A program made the translations under genes and the position numbers. The notes beneath the pieces are model-generated. The model was not told the DNA's origin, searched no databases, and saw only the letters and a program-made list of their open reading frames with translations. Of a DNA stretch of 64,000 bases, positions 48,546 through 61,300 are shown in pieces. The first letter of the stretch is position 1, and each line of letters starts with the position of its first letter. Source of the stretch: Atherinomorus stipes (taxonomy: Eukaryota > Chordata > Actinopteri > Atheriniformes > Atherinidae); NCBI GenBank assembly GCA_023101725.1, contig JALJCO010003062.1:434001-498000 (forward strand), written 5' to 3'.

Positions 48546-51500
48546 GGTGTAGTGTAGGAATGTGTTGACGTGTTTCAGTCTTTGATGAGTTGTTTTTGTG
48601 AGAATACAATTAGATATCAAAGGTTCTTTTTAAAAGTTGCTGAGACTTTGAGGGTGTGTTTCTATGGGAGGTAAGTGAAGGATGGAAATGTGAGACCCCT
48701 CACCCCTTTACAGCTGTGACACCCCGTAGGGGCCCTGTTGTCTGTGTGCTTTAGCTCCTCCCAGGAGCTGTGTGCTGAATTGGGAGATATCAGATGTCCT
48801 CCACAGAAAGATTTGATCCAATCAGAATTTAACGCTATGCTCCTCCTCGTTGTCAGAAAGACTCGACCTTCTCCTCATTTACTTTCAGAAGATTTCATCA
48901 ATTATTCCTTAAATGTGTCACTAGTGAGTGTTAGCAGTAAAAAACAGTGTATTTTCATGCATTGAGTTTGTGAGGTAAAAAACCTCCAGTTTGTTAGTGT
49001 ATGAGAACGGTCATTTGCAAAGGAGTTTTCAAAGAGCTTCTTTCCACAGCCTGTCTTTGACAATGTCGTGAGGCTCCTCCTGCCTTCCACACTGATTTGA
49101 GCTGAGAGAGGAGGAGGGTGTTGGAGGGAAATTTAAAATAGAGTTCCATGTATTCCTTTAGATGTGGGTCTCCCTATTCTGTTACTTTTAAATGCTTCAC
49201 TAACAACAAGTAATAAAAAGTCAAGCAGAGTTGTCCATTTGTGTGGAGGAGAAATACCTCCACAGTCTGCCTGTGTAAGGAAGTTTGTATGCAAATGTTG
49301 CCTCCACATCCACTTTCCTGTGATAAACCACCTCCTGCTTATCATCCAGCTCGGGGGATGATGTGAAAGAGGTCTCTATTGACGGCTGATGGATAGCAAG
49401 GGGGTCAGATGCGTCCTGATCAACACCTCTGATGTCTCCAGCTGTGTTTGATTGGTGGTCAGTGAGAGAGACTTTCCATTCAAATGGTTATTTTTGTCCT
49501 CCCTGTGTATCAAAAGCAGAGCACATTTGGTCTTTCTTTTTCAGCCTTCAAACTGATGGTATGTAAACTTTATTAAATACACCTATTCTTAACAAGTTTT
49601 AAATGTGGTGCAGACCATCATCATTCAGTTAGCTGATACATGTGCTTCACATAAAAACTCCTCTTGATTGTAAAGAATGCATTGAATTAAAGTTAATGGG
49701 AACAGGGGAAGAAGGTGCAAAGACAGACCGATCATCAGTGCAGGTGTAAACCAAGCTGAAACTAAAGCCTTATAAAATATAAAGAAAAACACCTCACCAA
49801 TTAACTTGTTTTCACCAACTAGTTGATGCTGTCAAGAGTTTCTGGCAGCCAAGTCCATCAGTGTTGATGCTCACCGAGGAGGTGTAAGGAGCAAGTGTGT
49901 TGATTCTAGTAGATTTTCTAAAAGGTAACTTGTAGTCATGCAGAAAACCTGTTCAAAACTACACAATATTTCTTTATCAAAGTGAAAGCACATCAACAGA
50001 TCTAATTTACCAGCACAACTCACATACAGCATCAGAAGGTTTCAGGTGAAGGAATACAGCCTTCACAGATTATGTTTAAGAACAACCAGAAAGAACAAGT
50101 TAGGGGTTGATTTATGGAATAACTTGAGCTTTAAAATTGTGTGTAACAATAAATAAATAAAAACATTTGGAAATGATCAACTTCACAGGATGGAAAGGAC
50201 TCATCTGTACTGTTATTGTTGGAGGAACACTTGTTTCTCTGAATTGCTTGTTATTGACTGGGTGCAAAGATTTTATATTTTTACTTCTTGCATACTGTGG
50301 TGCAGTACACTGAACATAGAACATTAATAATAAACATTAGAATAGTTATATGGAAAAAGGCCTCAAAATGTTTCTACTTTGGCCTGCTCCATTTTTGGAC
50401 CATAACAGGAAAGGATGAAAGAAAATTGGACAGAAAATGATAAAAAGTCACATTGGTGGCTCAACAAGAAAAGTGTTGCAGGGTCATGAGTTGACTGAAA
50501 AAGCTTCATGTAGTTTCTACTTGTGCCGCAGCTTTTTCTCCAAAGCCCTAATTGTGTTAATCTTGTCAAACACCTTCATGACACCCCGTCCCTTTGCTTT
50601 CTGTCCTTAGGGTGGAGTTTATGCTGATTGATTTACACATCAGTCTGCTGAGCTGCAGAGGTTTCTATTGAAAGGAGGTGATAAAAACTCAATATTCTTT
50701 TTTGTGGGTTAAACAAAAAACAGTTGTGGTAAATAAAAAGTCAAACTGTAGCAAAATCTGTGGTTGTGCCAAATTTACAATACCCTACATTGAAAAAATA
50801 GTTGTTTCGAAATCATGTGTCAGTCAAAAAATAGCCCATCTTTTATCCATGAAGTGTCAAAAATCATTTACTTATTCTGAAAAAAAGTTCAACAATTAAA
50901 AAACAACAAATAGTTTAACATTAGTTACAGTTCTTTGAAATGTAAACTGTATTTCATTTTGTTTCTACAGAGACTTTTAGCTTTGATCAGCAGGTTTTGA
51001 TGAAAACCAGATGCTCGGACAAAGGGGTCGCAAATCTTTTTGTTTCTACAGACACTTGGATCCCCTGGGAAAGCTTCTTAACAAAATGTAGGATTCAGAC
51101 TTAGAGATGCAGATATTTTTACTGAAAGGAGGTGTTAATATTTGTAGGTTCAACCCAAAACAGCTGTGCTAAACAAGTTTAATGTAACCAAGTGCTAACT
51201 TTGAGGCATTTAACATTCAGCAGATTGAACTTTAAGGGGGCATTTACTTACAAAAACACATTGACTTTGTGGAATTTATCAAGAAGTTAATACTAAATAC
51301 AGATGCTGAATGAGGCATGGAATTTCATGAGTGGTGATGAGAAAAAGACTTTCACTGAAAACCAGAGAGGTGAAAACATATATCGTATACTAAATTATTA
51401 TATTCTAGCAAAAAACAAAATTAAATTAAAAAAATAGTTCCATGTTTGTGTATTTTTGAAATAAAAGATATGATTGTTTTTTCAATTGTAAAAATAAAAA

Positions 51501-51549
51501 GTTTGTTTTAAATTTGTATAAAATATTTTTGGGTGTTTAGTTTGAGAAT

Positions 51550-52390
51550 ATTTTTTCTGTTGCTACATTTTTTTCAACTGAAACAAAAAAAAAAGTTTGA
51601 TTACCTTTAAACGTTGTGTTGACTTTTTTTTTATTAGGTGCTACATTTTTAATCTGGAACAAGAAATAGTTGGATCACTTTTTAATGATGTGTGAAATAT
51701 TTTTTCTCTGGTGCTACATTTTTTTAACTGAAACAAAAAGTTTGATTACTTTTTAAATTTGTGTAGATATTTTTATTTGGTGTTACATTTTTTAACTGAA
51801 ACAAAAACAGTTTGATTACTTTTTAAAGTTGTGTAGATTTTTTTTTATTTGGTGCTACATTTTTTTAACTGAAACAAAAAATAGTTTGATTACTTTTTAA
51901 AGTTGTGTAGATTTTTTTATTTGGTGTTACATTTTTTTAACTGAAACAAAAACAGTTTGATTACTTTTTAAAGTTGTGTAGATTTTTTTATTTGGTGCTA
52001 CATTTTTTTAACTGAAACAAAAATAGTTTGATTACTTTTTAAAGTTGTGTAGATTTTTTTATTTGGTGCTACATTTTTTTAACTGAAACAAAAACAGTTT
52101 GATTACTTTTTAAAGTTGTGTAGATTTTTTTATTTGGTGCTACATTTTTTAAACTGAAACAAAAAATAGTTTGATTACTTTTTAAAGTTGTGTAGATTTT
52201 TTTATTTGGTGTTACATTTTTTAACTGAAACAAAAAAAGTCTGATTACTTTTTAAAGTTGTGTGGTATATTTATTTAATTTTAAAGCTACTTTTTTAACT
52301 TAGACAAAAATAGTTTGATTACTTTACAAAGTTGGGTTGAATAGTTTTGTTTTTTCTGTTTGTAGGCTACATTTTTTTTTACTACTCATT
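51550..52390 (+). repeat. 71-bp minisatellite in left arm
   Basis: About 12 tandem units carry the core GGTGCTACATTTTTTTAACT, GAAACAAAAACAGTTTGATT and ACTTTTTAAAGTTGTGTAGA. The central units are nearly identical and the outer ones diverged. Repeats are directly contiguous with no unique spacers. Confidence 0.95.
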
Positions 52391-53692
52391 TTTATTAAAT
52401 GTTTGCTTTTTATGAAAGTTCTGTATATTTTGTAGACCAAAGAAAAACAAAAGAATCGATGTGTTTTCAAGATTTCTCGAGTTTAAATAAGCTGTGTAAA
52501 CCATCAACAGCATTTTCATTTCTACTAATCTATGGATTTAAAGCTGTGTAAGGAACAATTCATTATGTGTTCACTATTATGTTTAATCCTTAAAGGCTCT
52601 GTTGGTTTTGTATGTATGCATCTTCCCAAACCTCTATACAGTAAATTAAGTATGGTAAAAATGAGTGTGCAGTATAAACGACACTCTAAAAAGACTATTT
52701 TGGCTGTAGTTGAAAGACTTACTTACATCGACCTACCTTAATCAGTTTTTACTTTCACTCAGAGATTCAGTAAGTTCTTGCAGTTCTAAAAAAAAATCTC
52801 AACATATCTGGACCAAAGGCTCATGGGAAAAGCAAATTCAACAGAAATTAACCTTTTATGACAGTTATCCTATAAATTTGAGTTATGTGTTTACTGCCAT
52901 TGTTATGTTCATATTTAATTTCTGCTAGATAATGGATTTAAAAAGTCTAGTTTTAAGTGGAAATTTATTGTGTGCTCTATAGTCACTATTTTCTATCATC
53001 ATTCAATGTTCTATTGTTTTTGTATGTATTTTCCCAAACCTCTATGCAGTGAATTAAGTATGGTAAAAATGAATGTGCAGTATAAACTACATAAAGAATC
53101 TTTTAGATGCAGTATATTTAGCCCAGTTTAACACTGCTTTAGTGTAATTTACTGACAGTTTCCACGTCAGTTTGTCATCTAACCATTAGAACTTGAATAT
53201 CTATCGTGAATATCTTTGCCCTTCAAATGTTTTGTCCTGATTTACCCCAAACCGTGACTTTTAGTTAATTCCGTCATTCTCCTTCAGAACTAAATATATC
53301 TGCTGAAGTTTCACATCTTATTTTGGGATTTTTGTTTATTCCCGTTTCTACTACACTGACATACCATTTAAAACAACCACAACCTAGGATTTGTTTTTAA
53401 ATATCTATAAGAAGACAAGAAATTATTATGTGTGTCGTCTTTTTTACCTATAAAAATGCTAGTTAAATGCTGCCTGCAGTACTGGGCTACCTTGATGTTT
53501 TAGTCTAATAACTGAGTATCTTGCGTAGGAACACTGAGTGTCGGAAGCGTCTGGTCACGGTTCCTAATCCTAACCACGATTCTCGACCAACAATAATGTT
53601 ATCTAACATCTACATATCCGTCTCGTAATCATGATACTGTCAAATAATCGTGGTGTGGAACTAGGATAAACACACTTCCCTTGTTCTCACAG

Positions 53693-53794
53693 CTGTCCTT
53701 CACCTACTTCTGCATCCAAGAAAAGTCTCAGCTGCAACTTGAGAGAGTCGCTTTCTCTGCACAAAAGCTATTTGGGCCAAATGCTGCAGGAAAA
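53693..53794 (+). other. Exon-like block, left arm (unrecognised product)
   Basis: A 102-bp block in one frame is preceded by a pyrimidine-rich acceptor (CCCTTGTTCTCACAG) and followed by a consensus donor (AAA|GTACGT). Its 34 codons start LSFTYFCIQEKSQL and end KLFGPNAAGK. The length is a multiple of three. I do not recognise the protein. It could be a captured host exon, an exon of an element gene, or chance. No neighbouring exon could be matched. Confidence 0.35.
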
Positions 53795-53964
53795 GTACGT
53801 CCACTATACTGTTTATGTTTTTCTACGATCTTCTGCTCTAAGAAGCGTTTAATTGTAAGGATAGTTTCTGTTCTGATCCTCCTTGTGGGAAAACACAGTG
53901 AATCTTTTAACATCTTGTAATGTCTTTATTGTTTATTCTTAATTACATTGTCATAACCTTAAGT

Positions 53965-54050
53965 GCGTCAACAAATATCGGTATTGATAAGGAGTATCAA
54001 TGATGGTATCGATAAAACCATGATTTACATCTCTAATCTTGAGCTAGGAT
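53965..54050 (-). repeat. hAT-like terminal remnant in left arm
   Basis: On the minus strand TAGAGATGTAAATCATGGTT runs into TATCGATACC/CAATACCGATATT motifs, typical of hAT ends. The same remnant is at 55657-55742 in the other arm, so it predates the arm duplication. Confidence 0.5.
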
Positions 54051-54475
54051 ATGTTGAGCTATTTTCTTGGCACATCAGTGCTTGAGTTTTACAATAAATT
54101 TGCAAATCATATGAGACCGCTAATAATACATCATTTACATAATAATAATATGTCAAAAAAGATTCAAAGCAAATTCAGATGCATTACATCAGGCACTTTA
54201 CTCAATTATACACAGCAAACAAAAAGAATAACACAGTCATTTTTTGTCAAATACAACCCGTCCGAAACATCTTTTTTATAAATAATATAAACCTGTTTTT
54301 AAATGATGATGTACCCAACAAAGTGCAAAGAATGCAAAACTTATGTGGCAACTGATTACTTAATAAATTTTAAGTTAACAAAACTATATATTTTTTAAGT
54401 TAAGTTCCACTACAATGACTTTTCTGAGTAAAACTATTTGAAAGTTCTTAAAAAAAAATTGTCATGAATACATTA

Positions 54476-55224
54476 TAGAAGCTTTTGGCGTTGCTGTTAT
54501 TTCTGAAAGGAATGTAATGTTTGATCATCTACTTTTGGACGTGGTCTTTTTAAACTTTCCTGTTTGTTAGACAGTGTTAACATCTTGTGTAACAGAGTGA
54601 AACCATTAACATGGTCTTTAAAAAATAAATAGCCTAGATTGATAAGTAATTATGTTCAACCGAATCATTTAAATGTAATGAAATACACGATCCCTGTTAA
54701 CTATTATTAGAAAGTTTTGACTGTGACTTTTTATACTCAAATACGATGTGTACACTGTAAATTCTAATAAGTTGACTTTACTTAAAAAAAAATATGCAAA
54801 CTCTGCCTCAGAAAAATTAAGTAATCTGTAATAGAAGTGTTTAAGTAGAATAAACTAAAATGGTTTAAGTTTGTAGAACTTTTCTGAACTTAATAAATTT
54901 GATTAAACTGTAAGTGAATGATGCTGGGTAACAAACTTTATGTGATTAATTTCACAGAAATTAGATGAGATGTTTCACACTATTTTAATTTTAATTTTTA
55001 CCAACATGATGCTTTTGAGTTCATCTTACTTAAAGTAAATGATGAACTCAATACTGTTCTTACTATGTAGCAAGAACTTAGTGTTGGTGGGTTTTAGCTA
55101 CAACTATTGTCAGACCACATACTTCTCTGTCGCGGTGCAGCAGCTGCTGGATAGTAGCTGTTAAATACAGGAATAAACAAACAAGTTGAGAGCAGTCACA
55201 TGTAATTATGAAAATGGTACATGG
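54476..55224. other. Unpaired centre of the palindrome
   Basis: These roughly 750 bp are AT-rich with no open frame of note. They contain AAGTTTGTAGAACTT-like and TTACTTAAA motifs similar to the inner ends of the arms, and a CpG-bearing GTCGCGGTGCAGCAGCTGCT at 55130. No replication or protein motif is identified. Confidence 0.6.
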
Positions 55225-55906
55225 TGACATTCGTGACAAAAGAACTTTCAAATAGTTTTACTCAGAAAAGTCATTGTAGTGGAACTTAACTTAAAAAATA
55301 TATAGTTTTGTTAACTTAAAATTTATTAAGTAATCAGTTGCCACATAAGTTTTGCATTCTTTGCACTTTGTTGGGTACATCATCATTTAAAAACAGGTTT
55401 ATATTATTTATAAAAAAGATGTTTCGGACGGGTTGTATTTGACAAAAAATGACTGTGTTATTCTTTTTGTTTGCTGTGTATAATTGAGTAAAGTGCCTGA
55501 TGTAATGCATCTGAATTTGCTTTGAATCTTTTTTGACATATTATTATTATGTAAATGATGTATTATTAGCGGTCTCATATGATTTGCAAATTTATTGTAA
55601 AACTCAAGCACTGATGTGCCAAGAAAATAGCTCGACGTATCCTACAGTAGCTCAAGATTAGAGATGTAAATCATCATGGTTTTATCGATACCATCATTGA
55701 TACTCCTTATCAATACCGATATTTGTTGACGCACTTAAGGTTATGACAATGTAATTAAGAATAAACAATAAAGACATTACAAGATGTTAAAAGATTCACC
55801 TGTGTTTTCCCACAAGGAGGATCAGAACAGAAACTATCCTCACAATTAAACGCTTCTTAGAGCAGAAGATCGTAGAAAAACATAAAAAACAGTATAGTGG
55901 ACGTAC

Positions 55907-56008
55907 TTTTCCTGCAGCATTTGGCCCAAATAGCTTTTGTGCAGAGAAAGCGACTCTCTCAAGTTTCAGTTGAGACTTTTCTTGGATGCAGAAGTAGGTG
56001 AAGGACAG
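55907..56008 (-). other. Exon-like block, right arm
   Basis: This is the mirror copy of 53693-53794, with both splice signals and the 34-codon frame intact. One amino-acid change is seen (SQLQLE in the left arm, SQLKLE here). A preserved frame and splice sites after duplication are consistent with coding, but the arms are too similar for this to be informative. Confidence 0.35.
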
Positions 56009-57329
56009 CTGTGAGAACAAGGGAAGTGTGTTTATCCTTAGTTCCCCACCACGATTATTTGACAGTATCATGATTACGAGACGGATATGTAGATGTTAGA
56101 TAACATTATTGTTGGTCGAGAATGGTGGTTAGGATTAGGAACCGTGACCAGACGCTTCCGACACTCAGTGTTCCTACGCAAGATACTCAGTTATTAGACT
56201 AAAACATCAAGGTAGCCCAGTACTGCAGGCAGCATTTAACTAGCATTTTTATAGGTAAAAAAAGACGACACACATAATAATTTCTTGTCTTCTTATAGAT
56301 ATTTAAAAACAAATCCTAGGTTGTGGTTGTTTTAAATGGTATGTCAGTGTAGTAGAAACGGGAATAAACAAAAATCCCAAAATAAGATGTGAAACTTCAG
56401 CAGATATATTTAGTTCTGAAGGAGAATGACGGAATTAACTAAAAGTCACGGTTTGGGGTAAATCAGGACAAAACATTTGAAGGGCAAAGATATTCACGAT
56501 AGATATTCAAGTTCTAATGGTTAGATGACAAACTGACGTGGAAACTGTCAGTAAATTACACTAAAGCAGTGTTAAACTGGGCTAAATATACTGCATCTAA
56601 AAGATTCTTTATGTAGTTTATACTGCACATTCTTTTTTACCATACTTAATTCACTGCATAGAGGTTTGGGAAAATACATACAAAAACAATAGAACATTGA
56701 ATGATGATAGAAAATAGTGACTATAGAGCACACAATAAATTTCCACTTAAAACTAGACTTTTTAAATCCATTATCTAGCAGAAATTAAATATGAACATAA
56801 CAATGGCAGTAAACACATAACTCAAATTTATAGGATAACTGTCATAAAAGGTTAATTTCTGTTGAATTTGCTTTTCCCATGAGCCTTTGGTCCAGATATG
56901 TTGAGTTTTTTTTTAGAACTGCAAGAACTTACTGAATCTCTGAGTGAAAGTAAAAAATGATTAAGGTAGGTCGATGTAAGTAAGTCTTTCAACTACAGCC
57001 AAAATAGTCTTTTTAGAGTGTCGTTTATACTGCACACTCATTTTTACCATACTTAATTTACTGTATAGAGGTTTGGGAAGATGCATACATACAAAACCAA
57101 CAGAGCCTTTAAGGATTGTACATAATAGTGAACACATAATGAATTGTTCCTTACACAGCTTTAAATCCATAGATTAGTAGAAATGAAAATGCTGTTGATG
57201 GTTTACACAGCTTATTTAAACTCGAGAAGTCTTGAAAACACAGATCGATTCTTTTGTTTTTCTTTGGTCTACAAAATATACAGAACTTTCATAAAAAGCA
57301 AACATTTAATAAAAATGAGTAGTAAAAAA

Positions 57330-58325
57330 AATGTAGCCTACAAACAGAAAAAACAAAACTATTCAACCCAACTTTGTAAAGTAATCAAACTATTTTTGTC
57401 TAAGTTAAAAAAGTAGCTTTAAAATTAAATAAATATACCACACAACTTTAAAAAGTAATCAGACTTTTTTTGTTTCAGTTAAAAAAATGTAACACCAAAT
57501 AAAAAAATCTACACAACTTTAAAAAGTAATCAAACTATTTTTTTGTTTCAGTTTAAAAAATGTAGCACCAAATAAAAAAATCTACACAACTTTAAAAAGT
57601 AATCAAACTGTTTTTGTTTCAGTTAAAAAAATGTAGCACCAAATAAAAAAATCTACACAACTTTAAAAAGTAATCAAACTGTTTTTGTTTCAGTTAAAAA
57701 AATGTAGCACCAAATAAAAAAATCTACACAACTTTAAAAAGTAATCAATCATTTTTTTTTTTTCAGTAAAAAAATGTAGCACCAAATAAAAAATCTACAC
57801 AACTTTAAAAAGTAATCAAACTATTTTTTGTTTCAGTTTAAAAAAATGTAGCACCAAATAAAAAAATCTACACAACTTTAAAAAGTGATCAAACTTTTTT
57901 TGTTTCAGTTTAAAAAATGTAGCACCAAATAAAAAAATCTACACAACTTTAAAAAGTAATCAAACTTTTTTTGTTTCAGTTTAAAAAATGTAGCACCAAA
58001 TAAAAAAATCTACACAACTTTAAAAAGTAATCAAACTTTTTTTGTTTCAGTTAAAAAAAAAAAAATGTAGCACCAGAGAAAAAATATTTCACACATCATT
58101 AAAAAGTGATCCAACTATTTCTTGTTTCAGATTAAAAATGTAGCACCTAATAAAAAAAAAAAAGTCAACACAACGTTTAAAGGTAATCAAACTTTTTTTT
58201 TTGTTTCAGTTGAAAAAATGTAGCAACAGAAAAAATATTCTACAGAACTTTAAGTAATCAAGCTTGTTCTTGTTTCAGATGAAAAACTGTAGCACCAGAA
58301 ATAATATTTTATACAAATTTAAAAC
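57330..58325 (-). repeat. 71-bp minisatellite in right arm
   Basis: About 14 units, the inverted counterpart of 51550-52390. One extra outer unit (58245-58325, ending TGTAGCACCAGAAATAATAT) is missing from the left arm. The copy-number difference accounts for most of the length difference between arms. Confidence 0.95.
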
Positions 58326-61300
58326 AAACTTTTTATTTTTACAATTGAAAAAACAATCATATCTTTTATTTCAAAAATACACAAACATGGAACTATTTTT
58401 TTAATTTAATTTTGTTTTTTGCTAGAATATAATAATTTAGTATACGATATATGTTTTCACTTCTCCGGTTTTCAGTGAAAGTCTTTTACTCATCACCACT
58501 CATGAAATTCCATGCCTCATTCAGCATCTGTATTTAGTATTAACTTCTTGATAAATTCCACAAAGTCAATGTGTTTTTGTAAGTAAATGCCCCCTTAAAG
58601 TTCAATCTGCTGAATGTTAAATGCCTCAAAGTTAGCACTTGGTTACATTAAACTTGTTTAGCACAGCTGTTTTGGGTTGAACCTACAAATATTAACACCT
58701 TCTTTCAGTAAAAATATCTGCATCTCTAAGTATGAATCCTACATTTTGTTAAGAAGCTTTCCCAGGGGATCCAAGTGTCTGTAGAAACAAAAAGATTTGC
58801 GACCGCTTTGTCCGAGCATCTGCAACTCTGTGAGGAATCAGCAGATTGTCTACATTTCATCAAAACCTGCTGATCAAAGCTAAAAGTCTCTGTAGAAACA
58901 AAATGAAATACAGTTTACATTTCAAAGAACTGTAACTAATGTTAAACTATTTGTTGTTTTTTAATTGTTGAACTTTTTTTCAGAATAAGTAAATGATTTT
59001 TGACACTTAATGGATAAAAGATGGGCTATTTTTTGAGTGACACATGATTACAAAACAACTATTTTTTCATTGTAGGTATTGTAAATTTGGCACAACCACA
59101 GATTTTGCTACAGTTTGACTTTTTATTTACCACAACTGTTTTTTGTTTAACCCACAAAGAAGAATATTGAGTTTTTATCACCTCCTTTCAATAGAAACCT
59201 CTGCAGCTCAGCAGACTGATGTGTAAATCAATCAGCATAAACTCCACCTAGGACAGAAAGCAAAGGGACGGGGTGTCATGAAGGTGTTTGACAAGATTAA
59301 CACAATTAGGGCTTTGGAGATAAAGCTGCGGCACAAGTAGAAATACATGAAGCTTTTGTCAACTCATGACCCTGCAACACTTTTCTTGTTGAGCCACCAA
59401 TGTGACTTTTTATCATTTTCTGTCCAATTTTCTTTCATCCTTTCCTGTTATGGTCCAAAAATGGAGCAGGCCAAAGTAGAAACATTTTGAGGCCTTTTTC
59501 CATATAACTATTCTAATGCTTATTATTAATGTTCTATGTTCAGTGTACTGCACCACAGTATGCAAGAAGTAAAAATATAAAATCTTTGCACCCAGTCAAT
59601 AACAAGCAATTCAGAGAAACAAGTGTTCCTCCAACAATAACAGTACAGATGAGTCCTTTCCATCCTGTGAAGTTGATCATTTCCAAATGTTTTTATTTAT
59701 TTATTGTTACACACAATTTTAAAGCTCAAGTTATTCCATAAATCAACCCCTAACTTGTTCTTTCTGGTTGTTCTTAAACATAATCTGTGAAGGCTGTATT
59801 CCTTCACCTGAAACCTTCTGATACTGTATGTGAGTTGTGCTGGTAAATTAGATCGTTGATGTGCTTTCACTTTGATAAAGAAATATTGTGTAGTTTTGAA
59901 CAGGTTTTCTGCATGACTACAAGTTACCTTTTAGAAAATCTACTAGAATCAACACACTTGCTCCTTACACCTCCTCGGTGAGCATCAACACTGATGGACT
60001 TGGGTGCCGGAAACTCTTGACAGCATCAACTAGTTCGTGAAAACAAGTTAATTAGTGAGGTGCTTTTCTTTATATTTTATAAGGCTTTAGTTTCAGCTTG
60101 GTTTACACCTGCACTGATGATCGGTCTGTCTTTGCACCTTCTTCCCCTGTTCCCATTAACTTTAATTCAATGCATTCTTTACAATCAAGAGGAGTTTTTA
60201 TGTGAAGCACATGTATCAGCTAACTGAATGATGATGGTCTGCACCATATTTAAAACTTGTTAAGAATAGGTGTATTTAATAAAGTTTATATACCATCAGT
60301 TTGAAGGCTGGAAAAGAAAGACCAAATGTGCTCTGCTTTTGATACACAGGGAGGACAAAAATAAGCAATTGAATGGAAAGTCTCTCTCACTGACCACCAA
60401 TCAAACACAGCTGGAGACATCAGAGGTGTTGATCAGGACGCATCTGACCCCCTTGCTATCCATCAGCCGTCAATAGAGACCTCTTTCACATCATCCCCCG
60501 AGCTGGATGATAAGCAGGAGGTGGTTTATCACAGGAAAGTGGATGTGGAGGCAACATTTGCATACAAACTTCCTTACACAGGCAGACTGTGGAGGTATTT
60601 CTCCTCCACACAAATGGACAACTCTGCTTGACTTTTTATTACTTGTTGTTAGTGAAGCATTTAAAAGTAACAGGATAGGGAGACCCACATCTAAAGGAAT
60701 ACATGGAACTCTATTTTAAATTTCCCTCCATCACCCTCCTCCTCTCTCAGCTCAAATCAGTGTGGAAGGCAGGAGGAGCCTCACGACATTGTCAAAGACA
60801 GGCTGTGGAAAGAAGCTCTTTGAAAACTCTCCTTTGCAAATGACCGTTCTCATACACTAACAAACTGGAGGTTTTTTACCTCACAAACTCAATGCATGAA
60901 AATACACTGTTTTTTACTGCTAACACTCACTAGTGATACATTTAAGGAATAATTGATGAAATCTTCTGAAAGTAAATGAGAGAAGGTCGAGTCTTTCTGA
61001 CAGCGAGGAGGAGCATAGCGTTAAATTCTGATTGGATCAAATCTTTCTGAGGAGGACATCTGATATCTCCCAATTCAATACACAGCTCCTGGGAGGAGCT
61101 AAAGCACACAGACAACAGGGCCCCTACGGGGTGTCACAGCTGTAAAGGGGTGAGGGGTCTCACATTTCCAACCTTCACTTACCTCCCATAGAAACACACC
61201 CTCAAAGTCTCAGCAACTTTTAAAAAGAACCTTTGATATCTAATTGTATTCTCACAAAAACAACTCATCAAAGACTGAAACACGTCAACACATTCCTACA

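Larger units (their letters stand above)
48223..54475 (+). repeat. Left arm of the giant palindrome
   Basis: It is collinear with the reverse complement of 55225-61630. In order from the outside: subterminal repeats (48250-48550), mixed unique sequence (48550-51540), the 71-bp minisatellite (51550-52390), a diverged direct repeat pair (52598-52700 and 52998-53105), an exon-like block (53693-53794) and a hAT-like remnant (53965-54050). Differences seen by eye include AAGGATGG here against AAGGTTGG, and GTGTGCTG against GTGTATTG, on the right arm. Confidence 0.95.

Noticed and set aside
49164..49361. Conserved 65-codon frame found in both palindrome arms
   Set aside because: Conservation between arms follows from their recent duplication; no start context, domain or splice support.
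51550..52390. CRISPR array
   Set aside because: Units of 71 bp are directly contiguous with no variable spacers, and the genome is eukaryotic; it is a minisatellite.
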